Part shown: in pieces, positions 7,623 through 14,641 of the stretch
Layout: each line of letters starts with the position of its first letter
How positions within the stretch are numbered: the stretch's first letter is position 1
NCBI GenBank assembly: GCA_964564305.1
Contig: CAZMAM010000012.1
Coordinates: forward strand, 1-35,553
Reading direction: 5' to 3'
DNA length: 35,553 bases
Source: RGIG1959 sp964564305
Lineage (GTDB): Bacteria > Bacillota > Clostridia > Oscillospirales > Acutalibacteraceae
Made by a program: the position numbers and the translations under genes
The notes under the pieces: model-generated
Told to the model about the DNA's origin: nothing
The model's database searches: none
Seen by the model: only the letters and a program-made list of their open reading frames with translations

Positions 7623-9116
7623 ATGGCTTACGATAAAGAGATTAACGAGCGGCTGAACCGTGCTTTTGCGGCGGCGACGCCGGATAATTTTGAGGCGATC
7701 AAAAAGGATTGCCCGCCCAAACCGGAAAAAGGAGAGCCTGTTGCCATGACAACGAAAACCAAAAGGCCCGCTTGGATTAAATGGACGGTCGGCGCCGCGG
7801 CGGCGCTGATGCTGATAGCGGGCGGACTGCTCGGCTACCGTGTATACCGCGCCGATTATTCGGTTGCTTCTACCGTGGCGCTGGAAGTAAATCCCAGCTT
7901 GGAAATCAAGGTAAACGAAAAAGAATCGGTACTGGACGTCATCCCCAAAAACGAAGACGCGAAAGTCGTTATCGGGGATATGAATTTTAAAGGCAGTTCA
8001 CTGGAAGTGACCACCAACGCGTTAATCGGTTCCATGCTGAGAAACGGGTTTCTCAACAACAGCTCCAATTCGATATTGGTCAGCGTGGAGAGCCGAAGCG
8101 CCGAAGAGAGCGCGGTGCTGGAACAAAAAGTGACAAAAGAAATCAACGGCGTGTTGACCGCGGACAATTTCACCGGATCGGTGCTCAGCCAGACCATTCA
8201 GCCGGACGACACCGCCCGTCAGATTGCCGATGCCTACGGCATCACCGTGGGAAAAGCACAGCTGATAGAGCAAATTATCCGATTGGATCCCCGGTATTCC
8301 ATGGAGGATCTCGCCGGGCTGTCTATTAACGAGCTCAACATTCTGCAGGGCGCAAACGGCCTGACGCTGCCCCAAGTCGGCGTGCAGGGCACCGCGAGCG
8401 ACACCGCCTACATCGGCGGGGAAGCCGCAAAATCCGCGGCGCTGCAAAGAGCGGGGCTTTCGGAATCCCAGGTTACCCATATGAAAGTGACCATGGATTT
8501 TGAATTCGGCGTGATGGTTTACGAAGTGGAATTTCGCTGCAACGGCATGGAATACGATTACGACATCAACGCCACCACGGGCGAAGTGGTCAGAGAAGTG
8601 ATTGAACCCGATGACGATTATCTCCCGTCGGGAACACAGGGCAATACGGGAACAACGGGGAACAATTCCGCCGTACCGCCGACCGCTCCTTCCACCACCT
8701 CTCCCACCAATGTGCCCACTGCGGCTCCACCGACGGCTGCCCCGACTTCTCCTCCCGCCGTTCAACCCACCACTCCGACTCAGGCGCCCACCGCTGCTCC
8801 GACCAGGCCGACATCCGCGCCCACCACTCCGACCCGGGCGCCCACCGCCGCCCCGACCAGACCGACGTCCGCGCCCACCTCTTCGCAGGGCTCATCCGAT
8901 TATATCGGTGAAGCGGCGGCCAAACAGATTGCGCTCAGCCATGCGGGCGTCTCGACAGATCAGGCGTATTTCACCAAAGTCAAACTGGATCGCGACGATG
9001 GCAGATGGGTATACGAAATCGAATTTATCTGCGGCAATGTGGAATATGAATACGATATCAACGCACAGACCGGCGCCATCATCGAATACGACCGGGACAG
9101 AGTAGATTATGACTGA
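7623..9116 (+). CDS. membrane anti-sigma-like protein with RsgI-type middle region and two PepSY domains
   Basis: A 497-residue protein. Residues 1-50 are cytoplasmic and polar and would bind the sigma factor; residues 51-76 form one transmembrane helix; next comes a region with VALEVNPSLEIKVNEKESVL, which resembles the domain after the membrane helix in RsgI-type anti-sigma factors. A PepSY-like domain (about 260-330), a Pro/Thr/Ala linker (334-422) and a second PepSY-like domain (424-497) follow, the two sharing YE(V/I)EF and EYDYDIN/EYEYDIN motifs. The classical RsgI N-terminal domain is not obvious. The start ATG follows GGGGGAGAACGGA. The design is inferred to sense something outside the membrane and release the sigma factor encoded just upstream. 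Confidence 0.75.
   Translation: MAYDKEINERLNRAFAAATPDNFEAIKKDCPPKPEKGEPVAMTTKTKRPAWIKWTVGAAAALMLIAGGLLGYRVYRADYSVASTVALEVNPSLEIKVNEKESVLDVIPKNEDAKVVIGDMNFKGSSLEVTTNALIGSMLRNGFLNNSSNSILVSVESRSAEESAVLEQKVTKEINGVLTADNFTGSVLSQTIQPDDTARQIADAYGITVGKAQLIEQIIRLDPRYSMEDLAGLSINELNILQGANGLTLPQVGVQGTASDTAYIGGEAAKSAALQRAGLSESQVTHMKVTMDFEFGVMVYEVEFRCNGMEYDYDINATTGEVVREVIEPDDDYLPSGTQGNTGTTGNNSAVPPTAPSTTSPTNVPTAAPPTAAPTSPPAVQPTTPTQAPTAAPTRPTSAPTTPTRAPTAAPTRPTSAPTSSQGSSDYIGEAAAKQIALSHAGVSTDQAYFTKVKLDRDDGRWVYEIEFICGNVEYEYDINAQTGAIIEYDRDRVDYD
8784..8879 (+). repeat. 54-nt-period tandem repeat coding for the Pro/Thr linker
   Basis: Two near-identical 42-nt blocks (8784-8825 and 8838-8879) are spaced by 54 nt and both encode APTAAPTRPTSAPT. 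They lie in the linker between the PepSY domains and would change its length by unequal crossing-over. Confidence 0.8.
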
Positions 9117-9153
9117 CGCGTAAATTTTGGAAGCGAACAATAACAACCGCCTA

Positions 9154-9189
9154 CCCCGCCGGAAAACGGGATTCCGTTTTCCGGCGGGG
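9154..9189. terminator. bidirectional terminator hairpin between convergent genes
   Basis: CCCCGCCGGAAAACGG (9154-9169) and CCGTTTTCCGGCGGGG (9174-9189) form a perfect 16-bp stem with a 4-nt loop. There is no T-run on either side, so it may act as a 3' RNA stabiliser or a factor-assisted terminator rather than a canonical intrinsic one. It sits between the stop of the anti-sigma gene and the stop of the oxidoreductase gene. Confidence 0.7.
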
Positions 9190-9217
9190 TGAATTACATT
9201 TCAGCGCCGCTAGAACA

Positions 9218-10288
9218 TCAGCGGTCAAAAGCAATTTCGTGCCCGGAATCGGACGAATCGTAAATGGCCTGCATAATGCGGGCGGTGGTGATAACGGTAT
9301 CGATATGGGAAGGCAGCTTTTCACCGGTCTGAATACAGGAGACAAACGCGTTGATTTCGTTTTGGAACATATCCTCGGACGCGAAAGCGGGCGCCATATC
9401 GTAGAGCATGCCGTTTTTCACGCCATAGAGCCGGAAATCGCCGCCGTATTGCAGACGGACGCCGGCTTTGTCGCCCAGAAAATCGATATACATTTCTCCG
9501 ACGCCGATATTCTGCGCCCATGCGCCGTTGAGGGAAATGGTGGGGCCTTCGGTGCGAATCATGGCGGTGACAAAATCGTCCACATCGTAAACGCCGTGTT
9601 CAAAATCCGCCGAGGGCTTTGCCCACATATTCACATAGGTATAATTTTGAATATCCTTTCCTAATTTGCAATAGGCTTTTCCGGAAACGGTTTTCGGCGC
9701 GGGATCGCCGGTGCAATAGAGAATGAGATCCAGAAAATGCACGCCCCAGTCGATCAGCACGCCGCCTCCGGCAATGGCCTTTTGCGTGAACGGCCCGCCG
9801 ATGCCGGGAATGGAGCGATGCGCCCGGAAAGAAGCGTAGACATGATAAATCTCGCCGAGTTCTCCCGAATCGATTAAGGACTTGATGCGGTTGACCGCCG
9901 TATTAAAGCGGTTGACCACGCCGATGTTCAGCGTAACGCCGGTTTCGTGCTGTACTTTTTGCATATCCAGCACTTCCGCATAAGTGCGCGCGGCCGGTTT
10001 TTCGCACAGAACGTGTTTGCCCGCGCGCATGGCGTCGATGGAGATTTGCGGATGCACGCGGTTCGGCGTGCAAACGGATATGGCCGTTATTTCCGGGTCG
10101 GCAAGGGCAATGCGGTAATCTTCTATCGCTTCACCGCAGCCGTATTGCTTTACGGCGTCTTGGGCGCGCTGAGGAATGATATCGCAAAAATATTTGATTT
10201 GCGCGTCTTCACAGTTCATATACGAGGGAATATGCGCGCTGTTGGCGATGGTTCCGCAACCGATTACCGCCACGTTGATTTTGCTCAT
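9218..10288 (-). CDS. Gfo/Idh/MocA-family NAD(P)-dependent oxidoreductase
   Basis: A 356-residue protein with an N-terminal Rossmann fold (INVAVIGCGTIANSAHIPSY), the signature CEKPAARTYAEV (Lys and Pro of the EKP motif) and a C-terminal alpha/beta domain with GGGVLIDWGVHFLDLILY, which supplies the catalytic Asp/His. Family members oxidise or reduce sugars, inositols and related polyols. The ATG at 10288 is preceded by AGGAGG at ideal spacing; the frame continues 22 codons upstream without a ribosome site. It is downstream of the isomerase gene on the same strand, suggesting a small catabolic operon. The substrate cannot be told from sequence. Confidence 0.88.
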   Translation of the reverse strand: MSKINVAVIGCGTIANSAHIPSYMNCEDAQIKYFCDIIPQRAQDAVKQYGCGEAIEDYRIALADPEITAISVCTPNRVHPQISIDAMRAGKHVLCEKPAARTYAEVLDMQKVQHETGVTLNIGVVNRFNTAVNRIKSLIDSGELGEIYHVYASFRAHRSIPGIGGPFTQKAIAGGGVLIDWGVHFLDLILYCTGDPAPKTVSGKAYCKLGKDIQNYTYVNMWAKPSADFEHGVYDVDDFVTAMIRTEGPTISLNGAWAQNIGVGEMYIDFLGDKAGVRLQYGGDFRLYGVKNGMLYDMAPAFASEDMFQNEINAFVSCIQTGEKLPSHIDTVITTARIMQAIYDSSDSGHEIAFDR

Positions 10289-10411
10289 AAAGAAAAGACC
10301 TCCTGACCGTTTTGAGCGGGCATGAAAAGAAACCGAGCTTTGATAAAAAAGCAAAAAAAGCGAAAAGGCGCCGCCCGAAAGCCAAAAAAGGCACAGGGGA
10401 CGGGCAAGCGT

Positions 10412-11260
10412 TCAGTCGGTGTTGATTTTCGAGTGAAGCAGATTTACGGCGAGCCGGATATCCGCCGCCGGATCCTCGCCGACCTCCCGCTCGATCGTCA
10501 GGTACCCGTGGTAGCCGATATCGCTCAGGGCCGCAAGGTAGCTGTCGAAATCCACTTGGCCCTGCCCGAGAGGCGTTTCCAGAAAATAATCGTTTACCGA
10601 AATGCTGTCAAAATGGCCGTAAATGTTCATCGGGTCGGTCTGCTTGAGCATAACGCCGTCTTTGGCGTGTGTGTGCACAATGTAATCCTTCAGTATGCCG
10701 ACCGCTTCCGTCGGATCCTGACCGGTTACCATGACAAAATTGGCCGGGTCGAGATTCACGGCCATTCCGCTGCAGGATAAGCTGTCCAAAAAGCTCTTCA
10801 AAACGACGGCTTTTTCCGGACCGGTTTCCACGGCAAAATGCATACCCTTTTGCTGCGCATAAGAACCCAGTTCAAAACAGGCCTCCTGCATGATTTTGTA
10901 CCGGTCGCAGGCGGAATCGGCGGGAATCACCCCGATATGCGTGGTCACCACCGGTGCGCCGATTTCGCAGGCGGCGTCCATGATTTTTTTGGAAACGGCG
11001 ATTTTTCCGGGATTCTCTTCGGCTTTGGCAAAACCGTGGCCGCCCAAATCGCCGCAAACGGCGGAAACCTCCAGTGCATTGTCGCCGAGAATTCGGAGAA
11101 CTTCCCGGATTTTGGACGGGGTCATGTTATCCGGCGCCAACTCTCCGCCCACCATGTACATCTGTACGCCGTCCGCGCCGACACTGTGCGCCAACTCCGC
11201 ATTTGTTTTGAAATCACGGCGAAAGCTGTCCAGAATCACGCCGATTTTGAAATCACTCAA
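10412..11260 (-). CDS. sugar phosphate isomerase/epimerase (xylose isomerase-like TIM barrel)
   Basis: A 282-residue protein of the AP endonuclease 2/xylose isomerase-like barrel family. Metal and substrate ligands are suggested by HIGVIP, FAVETGPE, VNLDPANFVM, HTHAKD and LTIEREVG. Close relatives include sugar epimerases and inosose isomerase or dehydratase enzymes. The start is TTG, with GAGGG about ten bases upstream; a strong promoter lies at 11317-11344. The oxidoreductase gene follows 123 nt downstream, and paired enzymes of these two families usually serve inositol or uncommon sugar breakdown. That pathway assignment is inference. Confidence 0.82.
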   Translation of the reverse strand: MSDFKIGVILDSFRRDFKTNAELAHSVGADGVQMYMVGGELAPDNMTPSKIREVLRILGDNALEVSAVCGDLGGHGFAKAEENPGKIAVSKKIMDAACEIGAPVVTTHIGVIPADSACDRYKIMQEACFELGSYAQQKGMHFAVETGPEKAVVLKSFLDSLSCSGMAVNLDPANFVMVTGQDPTEAVGILKDYIVHTHAKDGVMLKQTDPMNIYGHFDSISVNDYFLETPLGQGQVDFDSYLAALSDIGYHGYLTIEREVGEDPAADIRLAVNLLHSKINTD

Positions 11261-11288
11261 AGCTCTAATCCCTCTTTTCGTTTCGGTA

Positions 11289-11303
11289 GCGGGGAAACCC
11301 CGC
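11289..11303 (-). promoter_or_regulatory. small GC hairpin in the isomerase leader
   Basis: GCGGGG and CCCCGC flank a 3-nt loop, just inside the predicted transcript of the isomerase gene. It may only stabilise the 5' end. Function unknown. Confidence 0.35.
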
Positions 11304-11316
11304 CCATTCTCCGGGT

Positions 11317-11344
11317 ATTGTACCGCTTTTCACCGGTTTGTCAA
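11317..11344 (-). promoter_or_regulatory. sigma-A promoter of the isomerase-oxidoreductase operon
   Basis: Read on the minus strand, TTGACA (11344-11339) and TACAAT (11322-11317) are 16 nt apart. Transcription would start near 11310, about 50 nt before the TTG start codon. A second TTGACA with an 18-nt spacer to TATATG lies further upstream (11439-11410). Confidence 0.7.
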
Positions 11345-11439
11345 GATTTTGACGGAAGCTTTTTGAAAAATTGCCGTGCCGTCTTGGCAGACGCCGAAAA
11401 AAGGAGTATCATATATCCGTAAAGCATAGGATTTGTCAA

Positions 11440-11472
11440 GGCAACACCGCACAATCATTATGCGGTGTTGCC
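11440..11472. repeat. 33-nt palindromic element with 12-bp arms
   Basis: GGCAACACCGCA (11440-11451) and TGCGGTGTTGCC (11461-11472) are perfect complements around 9 nt. There is no T-run on the plus side. The right arm plus one base recurs at 6836-6848 in another intergenic region, so it may be a dispersed repeat or the remnant of a small mobile element rather than a local terminator. Confidence 0.55.
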
Positions 11473-11587
11473 CTAAAGAAAAACAGACGGAGTGAAAATA
11501 CCGGCTTTCGGGGCATCTGCCGGGCAAGCCCGGATAAACGGGTCAGGGCGCGAAATCAAAACCGGGAAAAACGGGAGGGGGATGCAC

Positions 11588-11920
11588 ATGGGCGCCAAAA
11601 ACCGGCTGTTTCAATGGGGGTTTATCGTTGCGGGCGCGGCGGTGATGATGCTCGCCTGCCTGGGTACGCCGTCTTTTTTTCTGGCGCAGGAGCACAATAC
11701 CGGCTCATACAGCGCCGAAGCGGTGATATGGCCGGCGGATTTGAACCGGGTGGGTAAAGATCAGCTGATGCTTTTGGACGGTATGAGCGATACGCTCGCC
11801 GGGCGGATTATTGCCTATCGCGAAGAACACGGCGGTTTTCAAAGCGTGGAAGAGCTGGACCAGGTGCGCGGCATCGGCGAAAAGCGCATGGCGGCCTGGG
11901 GAAAATATTTTACCGTTTAA
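11588..11920 (+). CDS. short ComEA-like helix-hairpin-helix protein
   Basis: A 110-residue protein with an N-terminal transmembrane helix (about residues 9-32) and two helix-hairpin-helix units at the C-terminus: DLNRVGKDQLMLLDGMSDTL, IIAYREEHGGF and VEELDQVRGIGEKRM. This layout is that of ComEA, the DNA receptor for natural transformation, but the SLBB domain that normally lies between helix and HhH is missing. The ATG at 11588 has GGGAGGGG at good spacing. No comEB or comEC is adjacent, so a role in DNA uptake is uncertain; binding of extracellular DNA is the inference. Confidence 0.75.
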   Translation: MGAKNRLFQWGFIVAGAAVMMLACLGTPSFFLAQEHNTGSYSAEAVIWPADLNRVGKDQLMLLDGMSDTLAGRIIAYREEHGGFQSVEELDQVRGIGEKRMAAWGKYFTV

Positions 11921-11966
11921 GGTGTTCTTTTTTGTGCCGCCGTTGCATCGCTCCCGGATAAAAAGG

Positions 11967-11995
11967 TTGCCAAAGCCCGAAAAATTTGGTATAAT
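11967..11995 (+). promoter_or_regulatory. sigma-A promoter of the thyX operon
   Basis: TTGCCA (11967-11972), a 17-nt spacer and a perfect TATAAT (11990-11995). The start would be near 12002, only about 22 nt before the thyX ATG, so there is no room for a leader regulator. Confidence 0.8.
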
Positions 11996-12024
11996 TTTCT
12001 TTGGGAAAGAAGGAGGATTCCGTT

Positions 12025-12786
12025 ATGCGCGTAACGTTGATAACCCATACGCCGGATCCGGACAAAGTTGTGGCGGCGGCGGCAAAACTGTGTTATTCCG
12101 AGAGTGATGTGGCGACGCTTACGGAGAATCTGACGCCCGATAAAATCGAACATTTTGTGGCGACTCTCGCTTCATACGGGCATGAAAGCCCGCTGGAACA
12201 CGTCAGTTTTACTTTCGGCATTGAGGGCATTTCCCGAAGCTGTACCCATCAGCTTGTCCGGCACCGTATTGCGTCATACAGCCAGAAAAGCCAGCGGTAC
12301 GTGAAAGAAAATAATTTTGCCTATATTACGCCTCCGTCTGTCGCTGCGGACGAAGAGGCGCTTGCCTGTTTTAACGACGCGATGCAAAAGGCCAACGAAG
12401 CGTATCTGACGCTTTGCCGGATATTGGAAGAGCGCGAGGCTGCCGCTTTAACCAAACAGGGCGCGGATTTGCAGACGGCGCGCAATTCCGCCCGGAAAAA
12501 AGCGAGGGAGGACGCCCGGTTTGTCCTGCCGAATGCCTGTGAAACCAAAATTGTGGTGACCATGAACGCGCGAACCCTGCTGCATTTTTTCCGTCAGCGC
12601 TGCTGCAACCGCGCTCAGTGGGAAATCCGCGCGGTGGCCCGGGAAATGCTTCGGCTGTGCCGGGAGGTATCCCCTTCCCTTTTTGCCAAAGCCGGGCCGT
12701 CCTGTGTCTTCGGGGCCTGTCCGGAAGGCGCCATGTCCTGTCACCGGGCTGCGGAGATGAGAGCATTGTACTTAGGAGCGGAGTGA
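12025..12786 (+). CDS. thyX: flavin-dependent thymidylate synthase
   Basis: A 253-residue ThyX enzyme, which makes dTMP from dUMP using methylenetetrahydrofolate and reduced FAD. The ThyX signature RHRxxSxxxxSxR is complete at residues 79-91, and HESPLEHVSFTF and the RCCNRAQWEIR segment near the C-terminus are typical. ThyX regenerates tetrahydrofolate directly rather than dihydrofolate, so DHFR is not needed in the cycle. GGAGG precedes the ATG. It is first of five tightly spaced genes; tmk follows 7 nt later, giving consecutive steps of dTTP synthesis. Confidence 0.95.
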   Translation: MRVTLITHTPDPDKVVAAAAKLCYSESDVATLTENLTPDKIEHFVATLASYGHESPLEHVSFTFGIEGISRSCTHQLVRHRIASYSQKSQRYVKENNFAYITPPSVAADEEALACFNDAMQKANEAYLTLCRILEEREAAALTKQGADLQTARNSARKKAREDARFVLPNACETKIVVTMNARTLLHFFRQRCCNRAQWEIRAVAREMLRLCREVSPSLFAKAGPSCVFGACPEGAMSCHRAAEMRALYLGAE

Positions 12787-12793
12787 CACGGCC

Positions 12794-13456
12794 ATGGGCA
12801 CACTGCTGGTTTTGGACGGGCTGGACGGAAGCGGCAAATCCACTCAGTTACAGGCGCTGGATCGGCGGCTTACCGAAGAGGGCAGGCCGCACCGGGTGAT
12901 TTCTTTCCCCGATTACCGGGAACCGTCCTCCGCTTTGGTTCGGATGTATCTGGCGGGAGAATTCGGCACGGCGCCGCAGTCCGTTAATGCGTATGCCGCC
13001 TCGTCTTTTTACGCGGTGGACCGTTACGCCAGTTATAAGCGTTTTTGGGAACAGCCGTATACGTCCGGGGAATGGATTATCGCCGCGCGATATACCACTT
13101 CCAACGCCATTCACCAGATGTCCAAGCTCCCGCGGGAAGAGTGGGATAATTATCTGCTCTGGCTGTATCGGTATGAATACCGGCTGCTTGGGCTGCCCGA
13201 ACCGAACGCGGTTATTTTTCTGGATATGCCCACCGAAATGGCGCAGCAATTGCTGGTCTCCCGTTACGGAGGAGACGAGGGCAAAAAAGATATTCACGAA
13301 CGGGATGTGCGCTACCTGCAGGACTGCCGCGCGGCCGCTTTGTACGCTGCCGCACAGGGCGGCTGGAAAGTCATTCCCTGTGCCCGGGGGAATCAGCTGC
13401 GTTCGGTGGAGGATATTGCCGGGGATATTGCCGCTGTCTGGCGGGATTTACCGTGA
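12794..13456 (+). CDS. tmk: thymidylate kinase
   Basis: A 220-residue P-loop kinase converting dTMP to dTDP. The Walker A motif GLDGSGKST is at residues 9-17, FPDYREPSS is the P-x-R substrate segment and AVDRY lies near 75-78. The usual DRY/DRH base-recognition motif reads ARY here (98-100, followed by TTSNAIHQ), i.e. the acidic residue is replaced by alanine. The LID region has RYGGDEGKKDIHERD. Placement right after thyX supports the assignment. Confidence 0.88.
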   Translation: MGTLLVLDGLDGSGKSTQLQALDRRLTEEGRPHRVISFPDYREPSSALVRMYLAGEFGTAPQSVNAYAASSFYAVDRYASYKRFWEQPYTSGEWIIAARYTTSNAIHQMSKLPREEWDNYLLWLYRYEYRLLGLPEPNAVIFLDMPTEMAQQLLVSRYGGDEGKKDIHERDVRYLQDCRAAALYAAAQGGWKVIPCARGNQLRSVEDIAGDIAAVWRDLP

Positions 13457-13457
13457 T

Positions 13458-13474
13458 TTTCCGCCGCGCGGAAA
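13458..13474 (+). other. short hairpin in the tmk-DJ-1 gap
   Basis: TTTCCGC (13458-13464) pairs with GCGGAAA (13468-13474) around three bases, right after the tmk stop. It lacks a T-run and is followed by an AAAGGAG ribosome site for the next gene; it may mark an RNA processing point or weak pause. Confidence 0.3.
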
Positions 13475-13505
13475 TGAGAGGAAATGAGAAAGGAGTTTTC
13501 AAAAC

Positions 13506-14048
13506 ATGATTGCTGTTTTGCTGGCAGACGGATTTGAAGAATTGGAAGCGCTCAGCCCCGTTGATTTACTGTACCGCGCGGGGTGCGACGTCAAGACCGT
13601 CGCCGTTAAAGAGGAAAAAACGGTTGTGGGGTCTCACGGTATCGCGGTTACGGCGGACGCGCTTATCGGCGAAATTGTTCCGCAGGATCTTTCGTGCCTT
13701 GTTCTGCCGGGCGGGATGCCGGGAACCCTGAATCTGGAAAAGAGCCGGCCGGTGCAAACGCTTATCGATGTTTCCGTTCAACGCGGGATATTCATCGGCG
13801 CTATTTGCGCCGCTCCGAGTATTTTGGGGCATAAAGGGCTGCTGAAGGGCAAACGGGCCGTTTGCTTTCCCGGTTTCGAAAAAGATTTGCAGGGCGCCGA
13901 AATTTCCGAAAAACCGGTGGTGTCCGACGGAAATTTTATCACGGCAAAGGGCGCCGGAGTGGCGGTGGAGTTCGCGCTGGAACTGATTGCCCGGCTGAAA
14001 TCCCCGGACGCCGCGTCCCGGATCAGGGAAAGCATTCAATGTGTTTAG
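13506..14048 (+). CDS. DJ-1/PfpI family protein (YajL-like)
   Basis: A 180-residue DJ-1 superfamily protein. The nucleophile is C101 in the elbow GAICAAPSILG, and the conserved acid is E14 in DGFEELEA. LPGGMPG is the usual glycine-rich loop. Family members have been described as glyoxalase III, protein or nucleotide deglycases, or redox chaperones; the exact reaction here cannot be told. It sits between tmk and the folate gene and overlaps the latter by 10 nt, so it is co-transcribed with one-carbon genes. Confidence 0.88.
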   Translation: MIAVLLADGFEELEALSPVDLLYRAGCDVKTVAVKEEKTVVGSHGIAVTADALIGEIVPQDLSCLVLPGGMPGTLNLEKSRPVQTLIDVSVQRGIFIGAICAAPSILGHKGLLKGKRAVCFPGFEKDLQGAEISEKPVVSDGNFITAKGAGVAVEFALELIARLKSPDAASRIRESIQCV

Positions 14049-14641
14049 CGGCCTCGGATAAGGCCCGGCTTCGCCCGCGGTACCGGGCGCTGCGCCGTTC
14101 GCTTTCCGCTGCGGAAAAACAGGAACGGGACAACCGCGTTGCCGCTGCGGTGCGGGAATGCCGGGAATATTTGCAGGCGGATATTTTGCTGTGTTATGTT
14201 TCTCTTCCGATTGAAGTGGATACCCGCGCCATTATGCAAAACGCGTGGGAAGACGGCAAGGTGGTGGCGGTTCCCCGGTGTGTGCCGGAAACGGGCGAAA
14301 TGGATTTTTATCCGATTCGTTCGCTCGATTCTCTGCGGCCCGGCGCGTTTGGCGTGCCGGAGCCGGATACCGGGGAAAGCGAGCGCCTCCTTTCCTTTTC
14401 CGGCGCGCTGTGTGTGGTCCCCGGCCTGTGTTTCGATCGGCAGGGGTACCGTCTGGGATTCGGAAAGGGTTTTTACGATCGCTTTTTGACCCGTTTTGAC
14501 CGAACTTCCGGCAAAACTTCTATCGGATTGTGTTATGAAGATTGTATCGTACGGCAGTTGCCCCGTGAACGGCATGACCGGCGGGTAAACGCGGTGGTGA
14601 CCGAAAGCCGACATTACTCCTGTAAGGAGGTGCCTAGATGA
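14039..14641 (+). CDS. 5-formyltetrahydrofolate cyclo-ligase (MTHFS)
   Basis: A 200-residue enzyme that uses ATP to convert 5-formyltetrahydrofolate to methenyltetrahydrofolate, returning a storage folate to the active pool that feeds ThyX. Seen are the N-terminal ALRRSLSAAEKQERD helix, the substrate region SLPIEVDT, the catalytic stretch VVPGLCFDRQGYRLGFGKGF and YDRFL. The ATG at 14039 has AGGGAAAG upstream and lies inside the end of the DJ-1 gene. It overlaps mltG by four bases (ATGA). Confidence 0.9.
   Translation: MCLAASDKARLRPRYRALRRSLSAAEKQERDNRVAAAVRECREYLQADILLCYVSLPIEVDTRAIMQNAWEDGKVVAVPRCVPETGEMDFYPIRSLDSLRPGAFGVPEPDTGESERLLSFSGALCVVPGLCFDRQGYRLGFGKGFYDRFLTRFDRTSGKTSIGLCYEDCIVRQLPRERHDRRVNAVVTESRHYSCKEVPR

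Larger units (their letters stand above)
11261..11587. other. 327-bp divergent intergenic region (isomerase / ComEA-like)
   Basis: Besides the minus-strand promoters it holds the palindrome at 11440-11472. No further gene is seen. A plus-strand promoter for the ComEA-like gene is not clear; TTGTCA (11434) with CATTAT (11456) is possible but overlaps the palindrome. Confidence 0.5.
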
